From: Volutella citrinella
Taxonomy: Eukaryota; Ascomycota; Sordariomycetes; Hypocreales; Nectriaceae
DNA: 64,000 bases
Reading direction: 5' to 3'
Assembly: GCA_034401135.1 (NCBI GenBank)
Contig: JAWZSP010000007.1
Location: 3,720,001-3,784,000, forward strand
The notes beneath the pieces are model-generated. The model was not told where the DNA came from, searched no databases, and saw only the letters and a list, made by a program, of their open reading frames with translations. Shown in pieces: positions 12,140 to 22,750 of this stretch (its first letter is position 1; the number at the start of each line of letters is the position of its first letter). Made by a program: the position numbers and the translations under genes.

Positions 12140-15100
12140 CTAATTCATGGCTTCCCACACAATCTCGTCATCTAGTCGCTCAAGACCCTCAGGTGTCCAT
12201 CTCCAAACGCCGCGCCGCAAAATAGATGCATCGATATCCCTCTTCGCAGACCGGAAGGCCGTGTGAGTACGGCAGCTCGCAGCGATGCAGCTGTTGTCAG
12301 TCCAGCCCATTCGTACATCATCAGTCCACCAAGTGCGAAGTTCGGCACCCACACGAACGGTGATCAATACAGAAGACAAATCGTTGAAACCTTCCAATTC
12401 GACAGTGGTAAGTCCGCAGCCGCCTTCGCTAAACGTAGAGCAGGAAGGCACTCGCTTGGTCTCAGTCAACCCAGTTGCTTCTTCGGTTGAGGAAGATTCG
12501 TTCCAGCGGAAGGCCGAGAAATGGAACTCGCAAACTTCAGTTTCATCCTCGGCATCGCATCCCACGTTGAGGCTGAAAAGGTTGTATCTAAAGCATGGAC
12601 TTGGCGCATGGGGCCCAACGCCAATCTGCGCAACTTCGCCGGAGCCCTTGGGAGGCGGGGTTTGGGAAAGAGCCGGAGGGACAAACTCTGCCAGTTGCCC
12701 TCCTGAAGAGGGGATGTATGGCTGAGGATCGTTTTGTGAAGAAGGCGGCGCAATCACGAAGCCCTCGGAAAACCACAAGTGCTCAACGGGGTTGAAAAGT
12801 GGCCCAAACTTGACGGTGTCAAACTGTTGTGATGAGTCAGACTTAATTGCCCAGTGGATATTTGTGGCAGACTTACATCAAGAGTCGAATTTCCAACAAC
12901 TCCTCCAGAGGCGCACACAGTGGGGGAAGCCGAAGGAGGGGCAGATGTTACGTCAGATGTAGTAGCGGTTGTCAGTTCCAGTGTTGGCAGGGATTGAGAG
13001 ATTGACAACACAGGGCCAGTAGTCGTGTTGACCCAGATTGATGCGGAGCCGTCAATACTGTTCGAGTGTTAGTTCCTGACCGCGGTTCATCCAATTGATC
13101 TCTTACCTGGACTGGCGACGAACTACCCTTTTCCCCAGGTGGCCTCCCGCAGTAATGGTTGACAAGGTTGTCAGTGGAAAGTTGATGGTATAGGATGTAG
13201 TAGGCTCCACAATGACATTCGCCCAGGTGCTTGTCCGAAGAGTGGTTGTGCCGCAAGAAGTTGACCCAGCCGTGATGGGGAGGGCAGACCCGCCCGAGGT
13301 AGGTTGTTGCGGGAGTGGCCAAAGGGTGGAGTCAACGGGAACGGAGCCGTAGGCATTGTCTGGGAGTTGGTTGTTACTACCAGCGTTGTTGGAACCATAG
13401 GAAGGAATCTCCCCGGCGCTGCCATCAGAAATCACCCCACCGGTGGCATCAACAATGGTTGTCACGGTCGAAGTCCAAGTGCCAATCACAGTGACTGATG
13501 TTGATTCATGAACAGAGTTGTCGTCGATACCAGAGCCCAAAGCAGATGATTGCCCAAAAGGAGGAATGCTAATTGTGCCTGGGACTTGGGACCCGTCTCC
13601 GTATGCACTCAAGCCAGGAGAGCCACTTTCTACTGGTCCAAGATCGGTGCCAGTGAGAATAGGTCCAATCGGGGGGAGACTGGGGATTCCGGTCACTGTG
13701 CCCTGAGGCAAGCCGGTTGTGACACCCAGCTGGCTAGCGGTGCTTGCAGGCACAGTTTGCACAATGGTCGACAGCTTCCCGTCCGGACCAATCACAACGG
13801 CGGTCGTGACAACAGGGACAAAGCTTGCGGAGGGCCAGTACTGAGACTGAGTCACGGCTGGTGGCGCAACAGTTCCTGGGAGAGCCCAAGTTGTGTCGAC
13901 AACAGTGGGGAGACCATCTGTCCCGATAATGGTGTAGGTGGTGCAAGTGGTGAGTCCAGGAATAGGACCTAGGTTGTCCGAGATGGAAGGAGGCCAGGTG
14001 GGCAAGGGGTTAGGGAGAGTCAATCCAGTTGGCACCGGACCTAAAGTGGTTATGCCCGGAAGAGCACTATCAGCACTGACGGGCGGGGTAGGAAAGGGCT
14101 CGTGGAGAGTCAATCCTGAGGGAACTGGGCCCAATGTAGAAACCCCTGGTAGAGCGTTCCCAGTGCTGGTGGGGATGGGGATGGCCCATGTGGAGTCGAC
14201 AATGGTTAGGAGACCATCAAATCCGATAACAGTAAAGCTTGTGCAAGTGGTGGTCATAGATTGTCCTGGTAGGTTGGTGACAATTGGAGCGACTGATGAA
14301 ACTCCAGTGATTTGGCCTGGCGGTGAGATCAAATCAGTTGAGAATGTGATGGGGAGGGCTCCAGAGGCGCCGGGTAGATTTGTCACTTGCGATGCGGTAG
14401 CCACAGGCCCGGGTATCACCCAGGTAGAGTCCACGATAGTAGGGAGGCCATCGGCTCCGATCACGGTGTAGCTCGTGTAGGTAGTGACAGGGTTGGCCCC
14501 TCCCTAGGGAGCCGTTGCCGATGCAATGCCTGAAGGAAGCCCCGTGATCTGAGCAGAAGACATACCAACACCAGAAGGGATGGGAACGGGCAAGGGGAAT
14601 GCTGTGGCGGATGCGCCAGGAAGACCGGCATTATTATCCGCCTCTGAAGCAGTTGCTGGAACAACCCAAGTGGTGTGCAGAACTGTCGGCAAACCATCAG
14701 CCCCTGTGACGGTGTAGCTGGTGCAAGTAGTCGTGAATGGATACTCGGATCCAACTTGAGGAGATCCAGGATTGGGTACAGCCGTCAAAGTACCCCCGAT
14801 CGGGCCAGAGATTGTCGCAGAGCCGGCGTTTGATGGTCCGGCCGAAGGCGCCCAGTTAACAGAGGTCGCTGCTGCAGTAGCAGTCTGAGGCACCACCCAT
14901 GTGCTGGTGAAAGCGGTCAGTTTGCCATCAGCTCCGATCACAGTCATTGTAGCGCAAGTAGTGACGCCGGCATCAGGCATGTCATCTTGTGGGTAGGGTT
15001 GCTGAGATCCAGTAGCGAGTGGGGGGAGGGGTGCTGGTGAGACTCCTTGAGGGGGTCCTTCAACTGGGCTGGGGCTTCCGGGATAGGCTCCTGTGCCGGT

Positions 15101-16845
15101 GACAGACAGCACGGGGCCCGGTTGAGCACCGCCAGGGACACCAGGGATAATGGTCGGTAGGCCATCGGGTCCAAGGATTGTGGCACCTGGTCCTGGTTGA
15201 ACATTGCTGGGCAGAATAGTCGGTAGGCCACTGGGTCCAAGGATCGTGGCACCTGGTCCTGGTTGAAACCCGCCTGGAAGAATCGTTGGTAGCCCATCTG
15301 GACCGATGACGGTGACGCCTTGTCCTGGTTGGCTGCCGCCAGGAAGGATCGTTGGTAGCCTGTCGGGTCCAAGTATCGTAGCACCTGGTCCTGGTTGAAC
15401 ATTGCTGGGCAGAATAGTTGGTAGACCATCGGGCCCAACGATTGTGGCACCCGGTCCTGGTTGAACACTGCCGGGCAGAATACTGGGTAGGCCGTCGGGC
15501 CCAAGAATGGTGGCACCTGGTCCTGGCTGAACATTTCCGGGCAGAATAGTGGGCAGACCATCAGGCCCAACGATTGTAGCACCTGGGGCGGGAGCCGTCA
15601 CTTGTGTGCCATCTCCAGGAACATTGGTCATCCAAGAGGGCACTTGAGCACTCTGTGAGGGGGACAAAGGTGGCCAAGCGCCTCCATTCTGCTGACCTGC
15701 CTGGTTTGAAGTCGTTTGGGGGATGCCCGGTTCGATGACTGCTGAAGGAGAATCTGGGGTCAAGGGTACCGGCACCGCGAGGGAAGCGCTGACGTCGGGG
15801 CCTCCAGAAATACCATTCTGCGTGTCCTGAGATTCATTAGGCATGTTGCCGTCAGAGTACTCTGGGGCGGCGGATGGGGCTGGAGAAGAGGTAATGAAGG
15901 CTGATCCGGATGGACTCCCACTTCCTGGAATGACACCATCGCTGGGAACTGCGGGATTCCAACTGTTGGCTGTTTCTTCCGGTTGGCCCCAAATATCCAT
16001 TGTGACAGTCGTAAAAGGTGTCAAGGCAGGGTTTTCAGGAGAGCCAAGACTCTCGTTTGGTTGACCAGGCATAGAAGGAGGAGAGCCAGGACCATCAGCG
16101 GCTCCAGGGCTGCTGAGAGGAGCGCCGTCAGGAGAAGTGCCACCCGAAGGAGTGCCACCTGGAGAAGTGTCGTCGGGGATACTGCCACCAGGAAGGGTGC
16201 CACTAGGAGAAGTGCCGTCGGGGATAGTGCCGGTTGGAATACCAGTGGGATCTACCTGACCCGGAAAAGAGGCAGCGGGGGCTTGGGGTGGGGGTCCATT
16301 GGGGAAACCGCCAGGTGGAACACCAGCAGATGGTTGAAGGGCAGTCTGGGTAGGCAAGCCTACGGGATTGGTAGGGGAAACGGTGACAAAAACTGTGGTC
16401 GTGTCTTGAAAGGGGCATGTCGGAGAGACTGAGATTGATCCATCTGCAGACGCGGCAGGATTGTCATTTGGGAAACCTCCAGGTGCAGTGCCAGTGCCAG
16501 TGCCTGGCATGCCGCCGGGGGCATTGACAGAATCACCCGAAGGGTTTTGGACAGGAACTGTGCCAGGGTTGCTACCAGGAATGGCGCCAGGGCCGCCAGG
16601 AGAGCCAGGGACAGTACCAGGGACACCAGGGAAACCAGGAACGGTTGCAGGAGATCCAGGGATTGCCGGAGGTCCATTGGGGTTTCCAGGGACGGTGTTG
16701 TCGCTAAGAGTCCTGCGCTCAGGTTAAAATCACAGACTCAAAGGATAATGGTGAGGAGTTCATACCCATACTCTGCAGCTTGAGCACAGGCTTGGCCGAG
16801 GAGCTCGACCGCCGTGACAGCCGCAAGGCGCGCTGAGATGCGCAT
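12140..16845 (-). CDS. Secreted repeat-rich surface protein with internal TAG
   Basis: This is a long Pro/Gly/Ser/Thr-rich protein, probably secreted or wall-associated. Exons (minus strand) are 16845-16766, 16712-13107, 13057-12877 and 12823-12140, giving 1,517 codons with closed frames. The start MRISARLAAV gives a signal-peptide-like N terminus ending near AQA. Next come a collagen-like PGxP stretch (16550-16710), an S/T/P region, seven 22-residue repeats with the core GPDGLPTILP (about 15125-15590), and about six longer modules with a related core, VIGADGLPTIVDSTW. The C-terminal domain (exons 3-4) is globular and rich in conserved W and C; it resembles the fungal DUF7371 domain, from memory only. 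A TAG at 14506-14504 interrupts the frame between two matching modules. It may be a nonsense mutation, a read error, or the 3' end of a weak 66-nt in-frame intron. The gene has no GPI-type C terminus. Confidence 0.75.
13735..14960 (-). repeat. Degenerate long modules sharing the GxDGLPT core
   Basis: About six modules of roughly 75-100 residues lie near 14880-14960, 14640-14740, 14400-14500, 14165-14260, 13880-13955 and 13735-13830. Most read TTCTSYTVIGADGLPT followed by a short stretch ending in TTW or STW. The core matches that of the 66-bp array, so the array probably grew from one module's core. The TAG at 14506-14504 lies just upstream of the third copy listed. Confidence 0.75.
15125..15590 (-). 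repeat. 66-bp coding tandem repeat, seven units
   Basis: The landmark tcctgg recurs at 15191, 15257, 15323, 15389, 15455 and 15521, exactly 66 bases apart. Each unit encodes 22 residues of the form PGPGATILGPDGLPTILPGN followed by two more residues (VQ in most units). The units differ by scattered substitutions and small codon swaps but keep length, so selection or homogenisation preserves the frame. Confidence 0.95.
16550..16712 (-). repeat. Collagen-like PGxP coding stretch
   Basis: Right after the signal-peptide exon, the minus-strand frame reads a run of PG-containing tri- and hexapeptides (PGSPATVPGFPGVPG and similar). The triplets are not perfectly regular, so a true collagen helix is doubtful; an extended or elastin-like linker is equally plausible. 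Confidence 0.7.
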
Positions 16846-17914
16846 GGTAGGCAACCTGCGCAGATGGAGGGCCTCGAAGATTGATTGGCAGGTTTCTGAT
16901 TGTGAACAAAAGATCTGAGTGAGAGACAATGCCAAAGAATGGAGATGGGAAAGGAGTAAGGAAGAGAGACGGGAGGGGGGCGGGTGTTTCTCGTATGAGG
17001 TGCGTGGGGATGAAAGGAAGAAGAGGAGGGAGAGAGGTTTGGGAGAAGAGGAGAGAAGAAAACCTCAGCAGGTTGGCGGTGGGCAGAGAATGGAAGGAAG
17101 CGGCAGAATGGTTGGTCATAGAATGCCTGAGGAAGCTCTCGCGACATGCTCCTGAGCCTTGGACGACGCGTTCAGGCAGTTCCGATGCTCCGCGAGGAAG
17201 GAGCGCGTCACTGGTACACCCAAAGCGTCGAGGTACTGCCACCGCCATAGCCGACTTCGTAGCGGGTACACACATTTCTCAGTAGGAGTACTCAGAACTA
17301 CTGGTACTTGTACTGCAGTCTTTAGTATCCTCCTTGGGCACTGATGGCGCAGCATAATGGAGTATTGAAGCAATTGCAATTCCAGCATCACCCGCTCCCT
17401 TCCCAGAATGATTGCTGTCTAGCCCTTGCAGAAATTCATCCCAAGAGATTGTACCCATAGAGGAGAACATGGGTGAAGGGGATCTCTGTCGTGTACTTCC
17501 ATGCCTTGGGACTGATTGAGCTGTCGGTGCAGAGCTCCTTCCTCAGCTGCAGGCACTTGCCCGCACATTTGGCTACAGCCATGTGCGCACGTCCGCACGG
17601 TGGGGCATCTGCCCCAACGAGATCGGAGGAGAATTTGCGCCTTAGGCAATGAAGTTTGGGAGTGCCTGGGGAAGGAACGGCCAGACGAGGGCGAGCTGGC
17701 GGGAAGAAGGGGAGAGGCTTGGGGTGGGTGAGCGAAAATGTGCGTCCAGTGCGAAGCTGTGGGAGATGATGTGCAGGCAATCGGGGAGTTGATCACAACA
17801 TGGGTTTAGATTGGATTAGGGCGAGCATTTCTGAGTACCGGGCCTCAAGCTCGTGACTGCTACCAGGGCTTATCTTGCACATGGACCTCCAGCCACACGT
17901 CTCAGGCAGAGGCG
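16846..17914. other. Spacer between two minus-strand genes
   Basis: This holds the promoter and 5' leader of the repeat-protein gene and the 3' flank of the Rrt8-like gene. Small ORFs on both strands (for example 17419-17796 minus) show no domain, signal peptide or coding bias. Purine-rich and pyrimidine-rich tracts flank the 16.9-17.1 kb part. I see no gene. Confidence 0.5.
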
Positions 17915-18871
17915 TTATACATTATCATCAGAGTAGGGAGGAGGCGCGGCATGATCGGTAGTCACATCATCTCCCACCAAATCATCCACAGCCTGCTGTC
18001 TGTTTTCCTTCTCGATCTTCGCAGCCCACATGGCAGCCCCAGCCGTGGTTGTGAGCAAGAAGAAAAGAGACAGGATGGGGATTAGCTCCAGAATCATGGC
18101 CACGGTGCCAAACCAAATGTACTCCCAAGCCCGGTCTCGCAGTTCCTTCTTTTGCTGGTCCTTGGAGTACCCCTTAATCTGGAACCAGCGGTAGTGGGCC
18201 AGCTTTCCCAGTCGCGCGCCAGTGATGATGATGAAGGCCGGTGTGCCGACAAAGGGGATCAGATTCAGTGGTAGGAAAACAACCAGCTCCACGATCTGGA
18301 TTATGCTCCACGGGGTGTACACTGCGCTAGCGGTTGGTTTTCCAAGCATCTTGACGGCATTGGGTGCGTCTGGGAATAGCAGCCGTTGCGGGGAGACCAG
18401 ATCTGTCAATGAGAATTTGATGAGGGTTGCCTGGGACGATGGTCAGCTGGTGACACGGAAAGCCGCGATAGAAGAGCTCCCACTTACGTCAAACACATCG
18501 ACTCGAGCCTCGTCGACAAAGAATCCCTCGAATAAGCACTGGATTATGACCAGACCTTCACCTAGCACCAGCACGACGGCGTTCAGCCAAGCTCCCCAGC
18601 CGTGGAAGATGGCCAAGAAGCCAAACTGGGGCAGGAAGGTGAAGAAGAAGAGGACAAAGTAGACGAGAAAGGAAATGATGGACAGCGGTAGCATCCTGCC
18701 AGCAAATAGCGGCCAGAACTCGCGATTGCGCATGTAGTACCAGATACCCCGGAGAGGATATGAGGCAGCGATGGCAGCTCGCTTGAGGTAGGTGGCGGGT
18801 CGGTGGATTGGTCGGGACAAGGCCTCGATCCGCGTGGGATATGGCCGGCTGGTTGGGTCTTCGCGAGGCAT
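17915..18871 (-). CDS. EI24/Rrt8-like multi-pass membrane protein
   Basis: A 299-residue membrane protein of the EI24/CysZ-type fold, closest by eye to the fungal Rrt8/Lds (outer spore wall, lipid droplet) group. Exons are 18871-18488 and 18430-17915, with a 57-nt intron between codons. Hydrophobic segments include FAGRMLPLSIISFLVYFVLF, a second near WLNAVVLVLGEGLVIIQCLF, one around IIQIVELVVFLPLNLIPFVG, and one near AMILELIPILSLFFLLTTTA. The extreme C terminus carries PPPY at 17944-17933, a WW-domain (Nedd4/Rsp5) docking motif. It is divergent from the GFA gene at 19421, with a 549-bp shared spacer. The family call is good; the spore-wall role is only an inference from yeast. Confidence 0.75.
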
Positions 18872-19420
18872 GGTTGATTAGGCGACTACAAGAACCGTGA
18901 TGGCTGTTTTGAGGCGCGCAGAATTCGAGGTTGAGGTGATCGCGGTGGCCTTTAATCAGTCACAGGCATGTGCTCCGCCAAGGACGCGCGCAAGCTGCTC
19001 TAGGCGGCCGCATTCTGGTTACTGCTGGCGGGGAGGCCCGGTTACGTCACCGCGGCCGACCCTTTGCCCCCACGTGTAGCAAAGCCCGGCCCATGCCATG
19101 CAATTTGAAAACGTAGGGTAGGCCTTACCATCTCACAGACAAGCAGACCAGTGCTTCATCAAAGGAGGACGGAATGTTGAATCTGAATTTTAATCTTTTG
19201 AGTTTTGTGGGCCTGTTGTTGCTCGCTTTTGTATGTTCCGCATATCATGTCTACTTTCGCCTGTGGTGCGTGAGTTGTAGTGAATTCTGACTCGACGCCC
19301 TTGTTGTGACGACGGCCTGCCTGTGACCAAGTTAAATGCCCTGCTCTGCCCTCTCTCACATGAAAGTCATGGCTACAATCTGAAACCTCGACACGATACA
19401 AGCCGACTTCAAGCTCCAAG
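18872..19420. other. Divergent promoter region
   Basis: A head-to-head spacer between the Rrt8-like gene (-) and the GFA gene (+). I see no ORF of note. It could serve as a bidirectional promoter; I cannot assign binding sites. Confidence 0.45.
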
Positions 19421-19852
19421 ATGAACCGGAAAATTCAGTGCCAGTGCGGCACAGTCAAATTCTACGCATCTCGACCCGACCCGCTCGATGTCTACTGTTG
19501 CCACTGCATTGAATGCCAGAGACAATCCGCATCAGCCTTCGGCACTTCCGCCATCTTCCCCGCGGAGGGTATGTGGCCGCTCCCAGAAGAGGTACGGTCT
19601 CATATGCAGCTATGGACACGGCCGACAGATGCCGGCAACACCCTCGAGTGTTACTTCTGCACCGTCTGCGGCGTGCGAATCTTCCACCGCAGCATTCTGC
19701 CAGACGGAACGCCCAAGCCGACGCTGAGTGTCAAGGGTGGCTGTGTGGAGGGTTTGAGCTGGGAGGGCGCGAAGCATATCTACACACGATCGGCAAAGGT
19801 TCCGGTGCCAAAGGATAGTAACCCAGCTGGTGTCGATGTTGTTACCAAATGA
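19421..19852 (+). CDS. GFA/CENP-V domain zinc protein
   Basis: A single-exon, 143-residue protein covering one complete GFA (glutathione-dependent formaldehyde-activating enzyme-like) domain. The zinc ligands expected of the family are visible: CQC at residues 7-9, CCHCIEC at 26-32 and CTVC at 80-83. Family members bind two zinc ions; most fungal paralogues have no proven substrate, so formaldehyde or glutathione chemistry should not be assumed. The ATG at 19421 is the first in frame and directly precedes the domain. The neighbour downstream (20210-21115) is convergent, with a 357-bp spacer. Confidence 0.9.
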   Translation: MNRKIQCQCGTVKFYASRPDPLDVYCCHCIECQRQSASAFGTSAIFPAEGMWPLPEEVRSHMQLWTRPTDAGNTLECYFCTVCGVRIFHRSILPDGTPKPTLSVKGGCVEGLSWEGAKHIYTRSAKVPVPKDSNPAGVDVVTK

Positions 19853-20209
19853 AAGGAGGCGAAGCGGCACTTAAATTGTTGATCTGTGCAAGATCCACCT
19901 CGACTGCGAACAGCCCGTCAACAGGGCGGGTTCTACTGGATCACAGAGTAGCCAGCCAAGATTAGGAACGTCTGAGAAGTAGTGATACTCATTGATAGGT
20001 GTACGAGAGAGACGGAACTTCCCTCAGAATGAGTCGAAAGAGTGTTCAGAGTAATTTCTCGCATTGCTATCCATCAATGGCCGATCATATATTGCTTATT
20101 TGGAATATGTACTGTCATTAATATACTGTTGCCGTCGAATTGATCTCGAATGTAATCGTCACTCCCTGGACCTCACTGCTCATAGTCCGCTTGGTCACAG
20201 ATCCTTGAT
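19853..20209. other. Convergent 3' spacer
   Basis: An AT-richer stretch between the convergent GFA and EEP genes. I see no ORF; it presumably holds both transcript ends. Confidence 0.4.
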
Positions 20210-21115
20210 TTAATCCTTCGGCTGCTTGGAGGGCATCTTTACATCGACAACGACCGGGCGGTGATCCGAAATGAAGATGTTGTCATCGAATCGCGTGTTC
20301 AGGACAGCATGCGCCCCCCATTGCAGGCCCGTCGGATCCTTGACGAAGATGTGGTCGAGCTGCGAGTCGTCACCTGTGTTGGTGGTGAAGGCGGTGTATG
20401 TGTTGTCGTTACCAAACACAAGCCTCTCGGGAGTAATCTTCTTCACATCATTCATTTCGGACGCCAGCGTCTTGTACGCCTCATTGTCCGGGGTAACGTT
20501 GAGGTCGCCGCCGAGGAAGACGGGGATGGTCTTCTTCTTGTGGGTCGACCATTCGCCGGCGAGCTTCACAATGAGCTTGGCCGAGTTCTCCCGGGCCACC
20601 TGTCCGATGTGGTCAAAGTGCGTGCACATGTAAACAAGGCGGGCGCCAGAGCCGTCGTGACGCAGCCGGGCGACGGTGACGATGCGCGGCAGGGCAGCGT
20701 CCCAACCCTTGGAGCCGGCCTTTTCGGGCGTGGGGCTGAGCCAGTAGGTCTTGCTCTCCTCAAGCTTCCATATTTCATTGCGGTAGAAGATGGGCGAGAA
20801 TTCTCCCTGGCGCTGGCCGTCATCGCGGCCGACACCGAAGTATGACCACTCAGCGCCAAGAGCGTTGGCGAGGTCATCGACCTGGTTCGGAAGAGCCTCC
20901 TGGAAACACAGCAACGACTCGGGCCGTCCCTGAGTCTCATAGTTGAGCTGAGAAGCCATGAGAGGCTCCCGAACGGACCACTTCTCCTCGCCGGCTCCCG
21001 GCGATCCGGTGGCCAGCCTTATGTTGTAAGTCATGAGACGCAAGTCAAGGAAGTCAGACTTGGAGTCGGCGCGGCCTAGAAGGGCGGCGCCGGCGATGAT
21101 AATATTGAGCTTCAT
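20210..21115 (-). CDS. Endonuclease/exonuclease/phosphatase (EEP) family hydrolase
   Basis: A single-exon, 301-residue protein that is one EEP (DNase I-like) domain. The family's metal and catalytic motifs are in order: MTYNIR (residues 28-33), CFQEA with the metal-binding Glu73, THFDH (165-169), GGDLN (202-206), DH at 254-255 and SDHRPVV (283-289). The short hydrophobic N terminus (residues 1-13, ending near LLGRADS) could be a weak signal peptide, so the enzyme may enter the secretory route; this is uncertain. Substrates in the family range from nucleic acids to inositol phosphates and sphingomyelin. The compact form without extra domains resembles bacterial-type and secreted fungal EEP proteins. 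I cannot name a substrate. Confidence 0.88.
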   Translation of the reverse strand: MKLNIIIAGAALLGRADSKSDFLDLRLMTYNIRLATGSPGAGEEKWSVREPLMASQLNYETQGRPESLLCFQEALPNQVDDLANALGAEWSYFGVGRDDGQRQGEFSPIFYRNEIWKLEESKTYWLSPTPEKAGSKGWDAALPRIVTVARLRHDGSGARLVYMCTHFDHIGQVARENSAKLIVKLAGEWSTHKKKTIPVFLGGDLNVTPDNEAYKTLASEMNDVKKITPERLVFGNDNTYTAFTTNTGDDSQLDHIFVKDPTGLQWGAHAVLNTRFDDNIFISDHRPVVVDVKMPSKQPKD

Positions 21116-22750
21116 TATGTGCGTGAAGTAGAGCGACGAGTGGTTATTCTACAGAAGAAACTCTTGAGGAATGGCAATCAGCCACCGGCCATGGCCTTTT
21201 ATATGCCCTCACACGATGTTCAACTCGAGCCAAGCGTACAGTGGTGGATATAACAGCGATTGCCGTCTCCATGAGGAAGTTGATTCCGAAGAAACCACGG
21301 TTCTAATTGACGCTGTCAATGTTCTCCATCTGTTCCCACTAGTGACTGGTGATCCGTGGAGATGATCGTCAGGCACGTGGGAGACTCTTTGGTGTTTGCT
21401 CAAGCGAGGTCAGCATGCCAGTCCAAAAGAGTTGTGATTTTGGGTTAACCCCGCAGCCGAGTGAAGTCCAGAAGACTGGATAATCGTAGCATTAGAGCCC
21501 ACGAGGGCGAGCTTTCCCGATACGACACCGAAGGCTCGACATGGGTTCTGCGCAGAACATGACATTGTTGCAGATCGCCGTTGTGGATAGCGGGGTTGCA
21601 TCAGCACAACCAATCCATTCAACTTCAACATCGAGCTCACATGGCGACCGACTGGCACCGGGGATGAATGCTAATCACGCCATAGCTACATCCGAGAAGC
21701 TCAAGGTAGAGCATAATGCATTGACAGCAAGCAACGGCAGGCTGGTGTACCAATGCCTCGGCTGAGCTTCCCAGCTCGAAGCTGTGGTGGATCCATAGCA
21801 CCGGACTTATACTTCTACTTTCAACAACGATCGCGCAGCGTGGAGCAAATTGCCTGTCTTAAACGAGTAGGTGGGGAAGGTTGTGAGGGGACGATTGCAA
21901 GCTGCAAGAATGTGGCCAGGTAGTAGCGGGGATCAGCTTTCCCGTGCACCGGCAGTCAAGCAGTCGAACCAAATCGAGAGGGATTGATCTTCACCGCTTC
22001 CAACAGTTGTTTTAGTGATTGATAAGCTCGTGTGTTCTTGGCTTGGCTCTCGGCTGGCAGCCCACTTCATCCGTGGTTGTCACATAAAGCGCATGGGCAT
22101 AGTCGAATAGTCTCGTCTTTGGCAAAGCTAATGGTCATAAAATATAATAAAATCAGCTGGTATCCTCTTTCAATCTTGTGGTGATAATAAAACGCCTTGC
22201 TTGCTACCCAAAACGCCAGTCCATTGGGGAATAAAAAACTCGCTCGCTGCAACATAAGACATAGCCACTCTGCGTAGCGCTCATCAGTCGTCAGGCCTCG
22301 ACCCACAGCCCCAAAATAAAGTCGGCAATCCCATCGACCGGAAATAGCAATGTCTTGTCTGACACAAAAGCAAAGATTTTCCTGGGGCAAAGGTCCGGAT
22401 GAGGCGGGGAGATGAAGATGACAGGAGTGGCGAGATCCACTCTCGCTAATCGTGGAGCAAAGGTGGCGATGCTGATGCCCTTTTAAGTGGCAACCTCCAA
22501 AGCTGATGGCCACTTCATATCCACTCAAAGTGGAGGCGTCGAAAATAAGATGGACGACAAGTAGAGAAGCCCGTGGGCATCGCATCGATGCGGTTCTGGT
22601 GCTGCGTTGATACTTGATCGGTAGTTCGTGGGCGCATATAAGTTTGTGAAGCCGGGTGTTGCGACGTCTGTCGAGAGCCACCTGCTTTTCTGGTTGTGGC
22701 TCAAAGTGGTCGAAGCCTCTGCCACGTTTTTCGTGCTCCGTGCCGTGCGA
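21116..22750. other. Intergenic stretch, no gene seen
   Basis: Promoter of the EEP gene on the left and 3' flank of the gelsolin gene on the right. The longest ORF (22067-22681, minus) has no hydrophobic core, domain or recognisable pattern and I take it as chance. An AT-rich patch lies near 22135-22200. Confidence 0.5.

Noticed and set aside
14944..15582. Second-frame ORF across the 66-bp repeat array
   Set aside because: The repeat period is a multiple of three, so all frames stay open; the out-of-frame translation is a shadow of the repeat protein.
15983..16432. Plus-strand Arg/Ser-rich ORF opposite the repeat protein
   Set aside because: Antisense shadow of a low-complexity coding region without its own start context or domain.
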